From JBJKRF01 sp046704785 (GTDB lineage: Bacteria > Chloroflexota > Anaerolineae > Anaerolineales > Villigracilaceae), in NCBI GenBank assembly GCA_046704785.1, contig JBJKRF010000099.1, positions 1 through 42,785 of the forward strand: a stretch of 42,785 bases of DNA, read 5' to 3'. The first letter of the stretch is position 1. Every line of letters starts with the position of its first letter. This document shows positions 23,871-31,847 of this stretch, piece after piece. Position numbers and translations under genes: made by a program. The notes beneath the pieces are model-generated. The model made no database searches and had not been told where the DNA came from. It saw nothing but the letters and a program-made list of their open reading frames with translations.

Positions 23871-25730
23871 ATGACCCTGCGCGCCCGCACGCTCGTATTG
23901 ATCAATCTGATGCTGGCTGGGGCGGTCCTGGTGACGACCGCCGTGCTAACCTGGAATTCCTATCAGACCATGCTGGAAGGCCAGATGGATTCTGGGGAGG
24001 TATTGGCGCGTATCATTGCCCGCACAGCCTCTATTGTGCAGAGTTTTCCAACCGAGATGGAAAATGCCATCGCCGACCAGATGGTGACCGAGGCGACGAT
24101 CACCGCTCATTTCGTCGATGCTGCCGAACAGGCGGGTTGGTCGCCGGATGAGATCAACGATCACCTTAAACAGATCGTGGCGAACACAAGTTTGAGCGAA
24201 TTCTGGATCACGGACGAGAAGGGCCACGCTTACCTGCATAACATGCCCTCTGATTTTACGTTCAGTCCCGACCCTGCCAAGAATCCACAAGCCTACCAGT
24301 TTTACGATCTGATCCTGGGCACCAAAAAGGTCGTCATTCAGTCGGCCCAGCCGCGGGACCTGGACAAGAAGATTTTTAAATATGTGGGCGTTGCCGGTAT
24401 TGACAAACCGCGCATCGTGCAGGTCGGTTATCAAGCCGATGTTCTGCAAAACTTGCGTGAACGTGTGAGTCTCGACCGCCTGGCCCAACAATTGGTCGCG
24501 ACGGGTGATATTCGTGCTATTCGTGTCGTCGGGCAGGGCGTCAAGACCCAGGTCTTTCAGGCGGGTATTGGTGTGACCAATGACTTGACTCCGAATGATG
24601 TTCGCATGCTGACTCTTGCCATGCAGACCAACCAGGAGCAGGCCTACCTCGATGGCAACTTTTTGAAAGTGGTTGAACCGGTCGACGATCTGAATGACCC
24701 CACCCAGGTGACCAGTGTTGTGGTGGTTTATTTACCGACCGACCGGCTGCAAGCGGCGCTTCGCTGGCAGGTGGAGCAGGCCGCCATTATTGCTGCCATT
24801 ATCCTTTTGATCGGTAGTATTACTTCCTTATTGTTGGCGCGCGCTGTTACCAGGCCGATTGTCTCGTTGATCCGCGCGGCCTCTACGGTGCAAGCCGGCA
24901 TCTACGACCGTAGCCTGCTGCAAGCCGTCACTGCCCGTGAAGATGAGTTGGGCGCTCTGGGGCGCACCTTCGACCAGATGGCAGTCGAGGTCTCTGCGCG
25001 TGACCGACGTTTGAAGTTGCTGCGAGTTATTATTCCAATCGGCGTGGCGTTGTCTGCAGAGCGGGATTTCGATCGTCTTTTAGAGACTATTGTGATCGAG
25101 GCGCAAAAGATTACGCATGCAGATGCTGGCTCGCTCTATCTGCGCACGGAAGAGAATACCCTCCGCTTCGTGATCGTCCGAAACGACAGCCTAAAGGTTT
25201 ATCTGGGTGGCACAACGGGGAATCCGGTCACTTTCCAGAATGTGCCCATGTATACAGAAGATGGACAACCGAACCATAGTCATCTGGCCGCTTATGTGGC
25301 GTTGACGGGAGAAAAAGTCTTCCTGGATGATGCCTATCAAGCGGCGGGGTTTGACCTTTCCGGCACACGCGCTTTTGATGCGCAGACCGGCTATCATTCC
25401 AAGTCTTTCCTGACCATGCCGCTTAAAGATACCTCTGACTCTATTATCGGTATCTTACAATTGATTAACGCCAAGGATCCGGAGACGGGAGAGATCGTGC
25501 CGTTCGAGCAGGATGAAGTGCTCGATTCTCTGACCTTGATTACGTCGGCAGGCCTGACGGCTTACATCCGCGAAGAGGGGTTGCGCCAGGAAATCGATAA
25601 ACTCCGCATTGAGGTGGATATGGTGAAACAGACCAGCCAAGTGCGAGAAATTGCCGACAGTGATTATTTCCAGCAATTGCAGGCCAAAGCGCAACGTATG
25701 CGTGAGCGGCGCAAAAAGAAGGATGAGTAG
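23871..25730 (+). CDS. Membrane HAMP-GAF sensor protein without kinase or cyclase domain
   Basis: A 619-residue protein. A first membrane span lies at about 8-28, a large extracytoplasmic sensor domain at ~30-300, a second span at ~303-323, a HAMP domain at ~325-378, and a GAF domain at ~395-565. The C-terminus is charged, coiled-coil-like and Lys/Arg-rich (RERRKKKDE). There is no kinase, cyclase or methyl-accepting domain, so output must go through a partner. The ParA-like ATPase in the same operon is the obvious candidate. Confidence 0.9.
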   Translation: MTLRARTLVLINLMLAGAVLVTTAVLTWNSYQTMLEGQMDSGEVLARIIARTASIVQSFPTEMENAIADQMVTEATITAHFVDAAEQAGWSPDEINDHLKQIVANTSLSEFWITDEKGHAYLHNMPSDFTFSPDPAKNPQAYQFYDLILGTKKVVIQSAQPRDLDKKIFKYVGVAGIDKPRIVQVGYQADVLQNLRERVSLDRLAQQLVATGDIRAIRVVGQGVKTQVFQAGIGVTNDLTPNDVRMLTLAMQTNQEQAYLDGNFLKVVEPVDDLNDPTQVTSVVVVYLPTDRLQAALRWQVEQAAIIAAIILLIGSITSLLLARAVTRPIVSLIRAASTVQAGIYDRSLLQAVTAREDELGALGRTFDQMAVEVSARDRRLKLLRVIIPIGVALSAERDFDRLLETIVIEAQKITHADAGSLYLRTEENTLRFVIVRNDSLKVYLGGTTGNPVTFQNVPMYTEDGQPNHSHLAAYVALTGEKVFLDDAYQAAGFDLSGTRAFDAQTGYHSKSFLTMPLKDTSDSIIGILQLINAKDPETGEIVPFEQDEVLDSLTLITSAGLTAYIREEGLRQEIDKLRIEVDMVKQTSQVREIADSDYFQQLQAKAQRMRERRKKKDE

Positions 25731-25768
25731 TAAGCCGTCTGAGTTGGTAGAAAAGCCGGGAGATGGAA

Positions 25769-25813
25769 ACAGGCTCACTGCAGAATCAAACCACAGGTGA
25801 GCCTGTCTTTTTT
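25769..25813 (+). terminator. Rho-independent terminator of the ParA-like/HAMP-GAF operon
   Basis: Perfect 10-bp stem ACAGGCTCAC (25769-25778) with GTGAGCCTGT (25797-25806), 18-base loop, then CTTTTTT. On the opposite strand the stem is followed by TTTCC, so it may also serve the convergent transporter gene. Confidence 0.85.
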
Positions 25814-25827
25814 ATCGGCCCTACCGC

Positions 25828-27594
25828 TTAGAAATCGAGTTTATCCATTGCGCCGCCAATGCGGGGCCGACGGGCGATACGCCAGGAGAGCATGCTGGTT
25901 TCATAAGTGGAGCGTACCCGGAAGGCCGAGATGACACCGCCAACGGCAACCAGTAAGGCCAGCGGCAGGTAAATGTAATAGAGCTGTGTGCCGGACTGTG
26001 GATTCAATAGCAGGATAATCCCCAGCACAAAACTTCCGACGATTTTGCCTGCTGCGTAAGAGTAATTGCTGAGCAGGGTGCTGACGCGTGCCCGGCGTTC
26101 TTCCGGAACCAGGCTTTGCAGCGCGTTCATCATGGGGGCATCCCAACTGGAGTAGACTACATAGCTGAGCAATAGGACGATGGCAGACAGAATAACCATA
26201 CCTGGGCCGATGAGAATACCAATCGTAGCCAGTACCAAAATAGCCGGGAGTGCAATAAAAGCGCTGCGAGTGCTGACCCGTTTTGCCAACGCAGGGATGA
26301 TCTGCCACTGTAACAACAGCGGAATCAACATCATCACGATGTTATACCAACTATAAAAATTGGCAAAACCGCTGCTCTGGCCATTGGAATAGGTATTCAG
26401 GTTGGTATAAAAGTGATAGTCCAATAGCGGGAAAACCAGCCAGACGCAGGCAACCGTCAGCGCCAGGTAGCGGAAGAGGGGCACGCTTTGAATGATCTCC
26501 AGTCCGTCACGGATGTTACCGATAAACGAAGTTTCTTCTTTTTCTTCGCGTTCTTCGGTAGGCTCGTGCAACGCAAACTTCAGAATGAACCAATTGAGCA
26601 AGTACAACCCTGATCCGATTGCCAATGGAATGGCCCCGTTTTGACTACTGAGCAGGGCGGCATGGCCGAAGAATTCGGTAAACAGGGCATATCCAATCAA
26701 ACCGCCAATCATCTCGCCGGAAGCAAGCAGGGGAAAAACCTGTCGCGCGTCGGACATGGTGTACATGCTGTTTGCCAGATTCCAGAAGGCAATTGGAAAG
26801 ATGATCACTTGTTGCGAACGGATCAGATAGATCAGAGGATAAATAATTAGGGCCGGTAGACCGAACGCGAACATCCCTGCCAATAGCAGGTAAACCGCGA
26901 TCAAAACCAGCAACAGAGTCTTCATCAATTGCAGGCGCGGGATGCGGTCTGCAAATTGGATGTAGACGGCCGACACGGCCAGCCCCAGAAACATTTCGGC
27001 GATGTTCAGCCAAGGCAGGTTTTGCGTACCCACTTTTTCGACGAAGCCGGTTACGCCGGTTACATCCATGGCGGCCATAGCAAAGTAATTCACAGCGGAG
27101 AGAAAGATCAATAATAGAATGATTTGCCGGGCTCCCACATGCTCATGGAAGAAGTCGCTGAGCCGCGCCTCCAGCGCAGGAGTGATGGAGTGTGCGCCAG
27201 TTGTGCTTTGGCCTTCTGCTACGGATTTAGCCTCGAGCATTTGCCATAATGAGGCGAACGCAGGTGCACCGTGCTGCGTCATATGGACGGGCAGGCGTAG
27301 ACGACTTCTCCGTTTGGTTAGCCGTGGACTGACCACAGCCGAGTCGCCTTCTCCGGTTTTCCACAGCCACTTTTGTTCGATCAGGGTTTCCAAGGCTGCG
27401 TCGAAGGCCTCGCGGCTCATACGTTGTTTTTGCGGTAGCGCCTGGGTTTCTTCCCATAATTGTTTGTAGGTGATGTCGATTCTTTTGAGAATAATCCGGA
27501 CAATGGCAATTTGCTCAGGTGACGCATTTCCAAGGTCGAGCATATTTAACCCTGTGGTTGCGGAAACGCGTTTGGGCGGGAGAATTTCGGACAT
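25828..27594 (-). CDS. MFS-type / ADP-ATP translocase-like transporter with N-terminal soluble domain
   Basis: A 588-residue protein. The first ~160 residues are soluble, with a winged-helix-like pattern (EQIAIVRIILKRIDITYKQL, REAFDAALETLIEQKWLW). About 12 membrane spans follow from ~165 to ~560. The loop EEREEKEE divides the two halves. Overall it resembles the MFS branch containing Npt1/Npt2-type nucleotide carriers, but no substrate can be assigned. ATG at 27594 is preferred; GTG at 27600 is two codons upstream. It is convergent with the HAMP-GAF operon. Confidence 0.75.
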   Translation of the reverse strand: MSEILPPKRVSATTGLNMLDLGNASPEQIAIVRIILKRIDITYKQLWEETQALPQKQRMSREAFDAALETLIEQKWLWKTGEGDSAVVSPRLTKRRSRLRLPVHMTQHGAPAFASLWQMLEAKSVAEGQSTTGAHSITPALEARLSDFFHEHVGARQIILLLIFLSAVNYFAMAAMDVTGVTGFVEKVGTQNLPWLNIAEMFLGLAVSAVYIQFADRIPRLQLMKTLLLVLIAVYLLLAGMFAFGLPALIIYPLIYLIRSQQVIIFPIAFWNLANSMYTMSDARQVFPLLASGEMIGGLIGYALFTEFFGHAALLSSQNGAIPLAIGSGLYLLNWFILKFALHEPTEEREEKEETSFIGNIRDGLEIIQSVPLFRYLALTVACVWLVFPLLDYHFYTNLNTYSNGQSSGFANFYSWYNIVMMLIPLLLQWQIIPALAKRVSTRSAFIALPAILVLATIGILIGPGMVILSAIVLLLSYVVYSSWDAPMMNALQSLVPEERRARVSTLLSNYSYAAGKIVGSFVLGIILLLNPQSGTQLYYIYLPLALLVAVGGVISAFRVRSTYETSMLSWRIARRPRIGGAMDKLDF

Positions 27595-27703
27595 TCTCAC
27601 AGTATACCGGAAAGCAGTCGGGAACGGACGCTAGATTTGAAGTCTCTTTGGAATCGGCGCGATAGAAATAGATTTCTCCCTATCATCACAGAAACGCCTG
27701 GGG

Positions 27704-27747
27704 CTTTTTGGGAATCACGGGACGAGGCGAATTTGTAGGTGTAGGCA
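27704..27747. repeat. Degenerate half-copy of the palindromic element
   Basis: TTTTTGGGAATCACGGGACG and the following GAATTTGTAGGTGTAGG align with the start of the copy at 28831 (TTCATTGGGAATCTGCGGGA, then GATTTGTAGGGGTGTTGG). The second half is absent. Confidence 0.5.
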
Positions 27748-27774
27748 ATTGATCTATCGCGCAGCCTATTAACG

Positions 27775-27806
27775 ACGTAGGAGCGCAAGTTTGTGCGCTC
27801 CTACGT
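27775..27806. repeat. Perfect 13-bp stem-loop
   Basis: ACGTAGGAGCGCA (27775-27787) and TGCGCTCCTACGT (27794-27806) are perfectly complementary around a 6-base loop. It lies next to the half-copy of the palindromic element and 32 bases beyond the lipoprotein stop. No T run follows on the minus strand, so it is not a standard terminator for that gene. Confidence 0.6.
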
Positions 27807-27838
27807 TTTCTTGGCAATATGTGATTGTTATCATCTCA

Positions 27839-28144
27839 TCAGGGATTTGTATTCGTACTCTTCAGCGTGCTGTTGATCTCGTTGAACAAGCTGTCGATCT
27901 GTCCCAACAAGAAGGTTTCGTCGTCCGCTGTGGGGATAACTGCTTGGACGACTGTGGGCACGGCTGTAGCTGTGCTTTCTGCCGTTGCCGTGGGTGTTAT
28001 TGTCGCTGTGGCGGTCGGTAGTTTTTCCACCCAAGATTGCGGCGGCGGCAAAGTGACTGTGGGGTCGTTATTCGACGAGCAGCCTGTCATTATGACGAAC
28101 AGCGTTGCAAGCACAAAGGATAGCGAAATTGTTTTTCGGCTCAC
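27839..28144 (-). CDS. Small Thr/Ala/Pro-rich lipoprotein
   Basis: About 101 residues from the GTG at 28144. The proposed start gives a clean lipoprotein signal: MSRK, a hydrophobic stretch, then the lipobox-like IMTGC and SSN. A Thr/Ala/Pro-rich linker follows (TATATITPTATAESTATA) and then a short helical C-terminus. The frame is open up to 28204, overlapping the upstream gene, but that extension would bury the signal peptide. I do not recognise a family. The secreted protein gene ends 23 bases upstream, so the two are probably co-transcribed. Confidence 0.65.
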   Translation of the reverse strand: MSRKTISLSFVLATLFVIMTGCSSNNDPTVTLPPPQSWVEKLPTATATITPTATAESTATAVPTVVQAVIPTADDETFLLGQIDSLFNEINSTLKSTNTNP

Positions 28145-28167
28145 ATTGACCAACTTGAAGAGCCTGT

Positions 28168-28716
28168 TCAAGGATAATTTACGCCGATAACCTCGTGACG
28201 CCACTTGATGTAGACGTGTTGCAGGTCATACGCCGCAGTAATCAGACGGTGGTGTGCGTCACGTAGATATGCGCGCACGGCCAACACGGTTTGGCCGGCC
28301 GCCTGACGGTCGGTCACGTTCCCTTTAGCGTCGAAACCACCATCCCCGAAGGCGGCAGCGGCATTGCTGTGTATCTGGCGCACGACATCAATTTCGCTCT
28401 GATAGGTGCTCAGGGCATTTCGCAACGGATCCACGTCTCTGTTCTTCTTATTACCTTCGATGTTGATCAGCGCTTGGAAATAGTTGGAAAGCTGATCGGT
28501 ATCCTTGATCACCTGTGTCTGGCTCTGGTACCAGGCTACTTCGTCCTCGTACATCTTGCTGAGCGACTCGTTGGAGATGTTGCCCAGCCCGGGAATGCCG
28601 ACATTACTGTTGCCATCGGCCAGGGCCGTCGAAGCAGACACCGCCAGCATGGATGTCACCATCAGCAGGCTAAACAGGATCCCCATGATTTTTTTTGTTG
28701 GCACGTTGATGTGCAT
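28168..28716 (-). CDS. Secreted helical protein of unknown function
   Basis: A 182-residue protein with a signal peptide (about 1-34, ending STALADG). The mature part is mostly helical, beginning with short Gly-rich text (NSNVGIPGLGN). It has regularly placed His/Glu/Tyr residues (YEDEVAWYQ, RQIHSNAAAAF, RDAHHRLITAAYDLQHVYIKWRHE) that recall a helical-bundle or ferritin-like fold, although no clear ExxH pair is present. An AAGGAG site seven bases before the ATG at 28716 fixes the start. Confidence 0.75.
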   Translation of the reverse strand: MHINVPTKKIMGILFSLLMVTSMLAVSASTALADGNSNVGIPGLGNISNESLSKMYEDEVAWYQSQTQVIKDTDQLSNYFQALINIEGNKKNRDVDPLRNALSTYQSEIDVVRQIHSNAAAAFGDGGFDAKGNVTDRQAAGQTVLAVRAYLRDAHHRLITAAYDLQHVYIKWRHEVIGVNYP

Positions 28717-28830
28717 AACAATACTCCTTTGAAGATTCAAAAGAATCACCCGGCTCTTCAAAGAGCCCTTTCCTGGTCGTTCGTGCCTATTTTACCAGAA
28801 TTGTGGATTTCTCAAAGCCTTCTCGGCCCT

Positions 28831-28940
28831 GGTTCATTGGGAATCTGCGGGATGAAGCCGATTTGTAGGGGTGTTGGCGGGGCGAAGCGCCGCCTACACC
28901 CCTACATTTTACTCCCTTACCACGAGAAATCCCAAAGAAC
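28831..28940. repeat. 110-bp palindromic repeat element, copy 3 (inverted)
   Basis: GGTTCATTGGGAATC at the left and GAAATCCCAAAGAAC at the right are the same ends as copy 1 read in reverse complement. The inner arms are TGTAGGGGTGTTGGCGGGGC and GCGCCGCCTACACCCCTACA. The length, 110 bp, is identical to copy 1. Compensating changes (GTGGG to AGGGG on both arms) keep the stem paired, which suggests selection for the fold or spread as a folded unit. Confidence 0.85.
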
Positions 28941-28992
28941 TTCGGCCCTGACTCTTTTGGATATTGCGCGGTGAGGAGAAGCGTGTCCGGCC

Positions 28993-31710
28993 TCATTTCG
29001 AATGAGTACCTGTTTGCGGTTTGCTCTTTTTCGGGGTTCTCTTTTTTGCGGAAGTGGCCTTACCGCTTCCCGGCTTTTTGCTGCTTGCCTTTTTCTTTGG
29101 TGTCTCTTTTTCGACCTCCACCACCTTGGGCGCGAACAATTCGTCGAATTTTGCCTGGAGCGAAGGCACGCCTGCGCCGTTGAGCGCATCGTGAACCTGC
29201 TGCCACTGATCGCCGCCCACAAAACGCCAGTCCAGGAAGACGTGGCATTTGTACGCGCCCAATTCCACGTGCAGGCCCCGGTCGGCAAGATCGCGGCACG
29301 AACGGATATATTCCTGCTCGCTCATGCTGTCGCGGAAGAGCGCATAGCCTTCGCTGGGCAACCCCAACCCTGCGGCCAGGGAAGTTTGTACGATGCCGCT
29401 GCCATCCGCATAGCCAACGGAACGGCGTACCCAGCCGCGCGCCTCGGCGAATTTGTTGTGATAGACTACCAGACTCCGTTCGTCGTCGTGGCGGTTGGAA
29501 TAGGCGAACACGTCTTCGTTGACGTAGCCCTCAGGAACAAAGAAATCGTACAGGCGGAAGTTGTCCACACCCGCAAACAGCGTCCGGCGGTGCAGCAACG
29601 GGAAGATAACCTGTCCATGGTAGCGCAAAAAGCCCTCGTCGGGGGTTTCGTTGTAATACGCATGCTGGTATTCCATGCCGTATTTCTCGGTGAAGCCCTC
29701 GAACTGGCCGTGCCCGAACATTGGCAATCCCGGCAAGGTGGACATCATCACGCATACGCCGAAATATTTATCGGCTTTGCCGAACTGCTCGACGGCGGTC
29801 TTTTCGTCGGGATTGTTCATGAAATTGACGAAACGTTGCAAAATGCGCGGGTCGAATTCCAATACGTTTTTCATCACCTGGCGGTAGTTGGCGTTGTCCT
29901 CGTCGCGCAGCATGTGCATGAAGGCCGAGTTGTAAACGCGGTGCATGCCCAGCGTGCGCACGAAATAGCCTTCCATCATCCAGAAGGCTTCGGCCAGTAG
30001 CAGCGTGTCGGGCACTTCTTGTGCCACACGGTCGACCACCTCGCGCCAGAACTCCGTGGGAATGGCCGCCTCGAACTTGGCCCGGCTCATGCCGTGTTCC
30101 GCGCGGGACGGGATGGCCCCGCCTGCGCCGGGTTCGGGAAACCACAGGCGTTGGATGTGTTTCTTGGCCAGCGTCATGGCCGCGTCGAAGCGGATGATCG
30201 GGAAGCGACGGGCCACTTCCAGAATTGCCTGGATGACGGCCTCGCGCACCTCCGCCTTGGAATAATCCAGTTGCGCGGTGTCGTTCCACGGGAAGGAGGT
30301 GCCGTCGTTGCCGTGATAGATGTATCGGGCGTCGCCCGTCCAACGGTCGATGCGCTTGAAGACCACCGCGGCGTCGCTCTTGTCGTAATAATGGTCTTCC
30401 AGAATGATGCCCACGCGCGAGTCGTCAGACAGGTCGCCGCTGTCGAAACGGTAATTCGGATACGGGGCATACGGCAGCGCTAGAAAACGGTCGGGATGTT
30501 CGATAACCCATTTCGAGTCGATGCCCATGTGGTTGGGCACCATGTCCGCTGCCAGCCGGATTCCGCGCTGCCAAGCCCGCCGACGCAGGTTGTCGCAGGC
30601 GGCCTCGCCGCCCAGGTCGCCTGCGATGGCGTAATCGTAGAGTGAATAAGCCGAAGCGACTGCGTCGGGATTGCCCATCCAGTGTTTGATCCTTTGCGAG
30701 GCTTTGCTGCGTTCCCACAATCCGATCAGCCACAGGCCGTTGATGCCGCGCCAGGCGAGCGCGTCCAATTCCTCGTCGGGGATCTGGTCGAGGCGGTGGA
30801 TGTCGCGCTGGTAGCGCTTGGAGAGCTGGTCGAGCCAGACGTAGCTATTCTTGGCGAGCAGCACCAGGCGGGGCATCCACTCCTGGTCGTGGCTGAAACG
30901 CTCGTATTCCGGTTCGCCGCTGAAAGACAGCACGGGCGCCTCGCCGCTGAAGCCGCCTGGCCCGGTGTGGCGGATGGCTTCTTCTTTGACGAAATCGAGC
31001 GCGCGCAGCAGGCGTTGCAAGAAGGCCTCGCCCAAAAGTTCGCCATATTTTTCGACCAGGAAACGGAGCTGACCTTCCAGGGAGTAAGGCGAGGCTTTCG
31101 ACGGCGCTCTCAACGCCTGAAGCAGGCTCTCGCCGCCTTTTCCCCCGAAAGCGGGTTGCTGCACGAAGAACGTGTCCAACGCTTTGAGCGACTCGGCGTA
31201 GGCCGTGCGCGCTTTCAACATGGAATCGTCGAACAACTCCTTATACGGTTGGAGCGACGGATTGGCGTTGGCGATGTCGAGCAGGAACAGCTCCTCCAGC
31301 ACCACCTGGCGGTGTGGAAAGTTATCTGTGCTGCCGTCCAGGTATACCTGGGGGGTCAGCGCGCCCTGGTAGACGGCCACGCTGGGGAATTCGTCGCTGA
31401 ACTGAAGCAGAAGCGCCTCGAGCTTGTTCCCCAGGCCGGCCTGTAAGGAGTCCAGCGCACGCGCCAACACGCCGGGATTCTGCGCCTCGTAAGCTCGCAC
31501 GAGCAGGTGCAGCACTTCGTCGATCAGTCCCATTGCATTGATCTCGCTGGCCGGCGCCAGTGCGGCGCGTACGGCGCTCATTTGGGCCGCGAAACGTCGC
31601 GCGGCAGAAAAATCGGCCAGGATCACGCGTCCGTCGGTGGCGAACAGCGAGGCGTCGAAGTGGTAAATGTCGCGTGCTTTTCGGGAGACATGGAATTCGA
31701 AGGGAAACAT
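28993..31710 (-). CDS. GH13 family alpha-amylase-like enzyme with long helical N-terminus and Lys-rich tail
   Basis: A 905-residue cytoplasmic protein. The N-terminal ~310 residues are helical with no recognised fold. The GH13 barrel follows: region I DMVPNHMG (~395), region II IIRFDAA (nucleophile Asp509), region III LLLAEAF (Glu574), and region IV NNPDE (Asp635). In region IV the usual His before Asp is Pro634. The enzyme probably acts on alpha-glucans such as storage polysaccharide. The last ~45 residues are Lys/Ser/Thr/Pro-rich (KKKASSKKPGSGKATSAKKR), an unusual tail for an amylase. AGGAG before the ATG at 31710 sets the start. Confidence 0.9.
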   Translation of the reverse strand: MFPFEFHVSRKARDIYHFDASLFATDGRVILADFSAARRFAAQMSAVRAALAPASEINAMGLIDEVLHLLVRAYEAQNPGVLARALDSLQAGLGNKLEALLLQFSDEFPSVAVYQGALTPQVYLDGSTDNFPHRQVVLEELFLLDIANANPSLQPYKELFDDSMLKARTAYAESLKALDTFFVQQPAFGGKGGESLLQALRAPSKASPYSLEGQLRFLVEKYGELLGEAFLQRLLRALDFVKEEAIRHTGPGGFSGEAPVLSFSGEPEYERFSHDQEWMPRLVLLAKNSYVWLDQLSKRYQRDIHRLDQIPDEELDALAWRGINGLWLIGLWERSKASQRIKHWMGNPDAVASAYSLYDYAIAGDLGGEAACDNLRRRAWQRGIRLAADMVPNHMGIDSKWVIEHPDRFLALPYAPYPNYRFDSGDLSDDSRVGIILEDHYYDKSDAAVVFKRIDRWTGDARYIYHGNDGTSFPWNDTAQLDYSKAEVREAVIQAILEVARRFPIIRFDAAMTLAKKHIQRLWFPEPGAGGAIPSRAEHGMSRAKFEAAIPTEFWREVVDRVAQEVPDTLLLAEAFWMMEGYFVRTLGMHRVYNSAFMHMLRDEDNANYRQVMKNVLEFDPRILQRFVNFMNNPDEKTAVEQFGKADKYFGVCVMMSTLPGLPMFGHGQFEGFTEKYGMEYQHAYYNETPDEGFLRYHGQVIFPLLHRRTLFAGVDNFRLYDFFVPEGYVNEDVFAYSNRHDDERSLVVYHNKFAEARGWVRRSVGYADGSGIVQTSLAAGLGLPSEGYALFRDSMSEQEYIRSCRDLADRGLHVELGAYKCHVFLDWRFVGGDQWQQVHDALNGAGVPSLQAKFDELFAPKVVEVEKETPKKKASSKKPGSGKATSAKKRTPKKSKPQTGTHSK

Positions 31711-31833
31711 CGAGACTCCTGTTTTAGCGTGTAGTGGTCGCATTGAAGATAAAATTGGCAGGCTGTGACAATATCAATGCTATCCTTACTTAACTATAAC
31801 CGAATGGGGGAATTCTGGCGAATTGATTTCGAG

Positions 31834-31839
31834 TATACT
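31834..31839 (+). promoter_or_regulatory. Possible -10 box of a leaderless promoter for the histidine kinase
   Basis: TATACT lies eight bases before the ATG at 31848, and no ribosome-binding site is visible before this ATG. This arrangement fits a leaderless message. Confidence 0.35.
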
Positions 31840-31847
31840 TAACTCAA

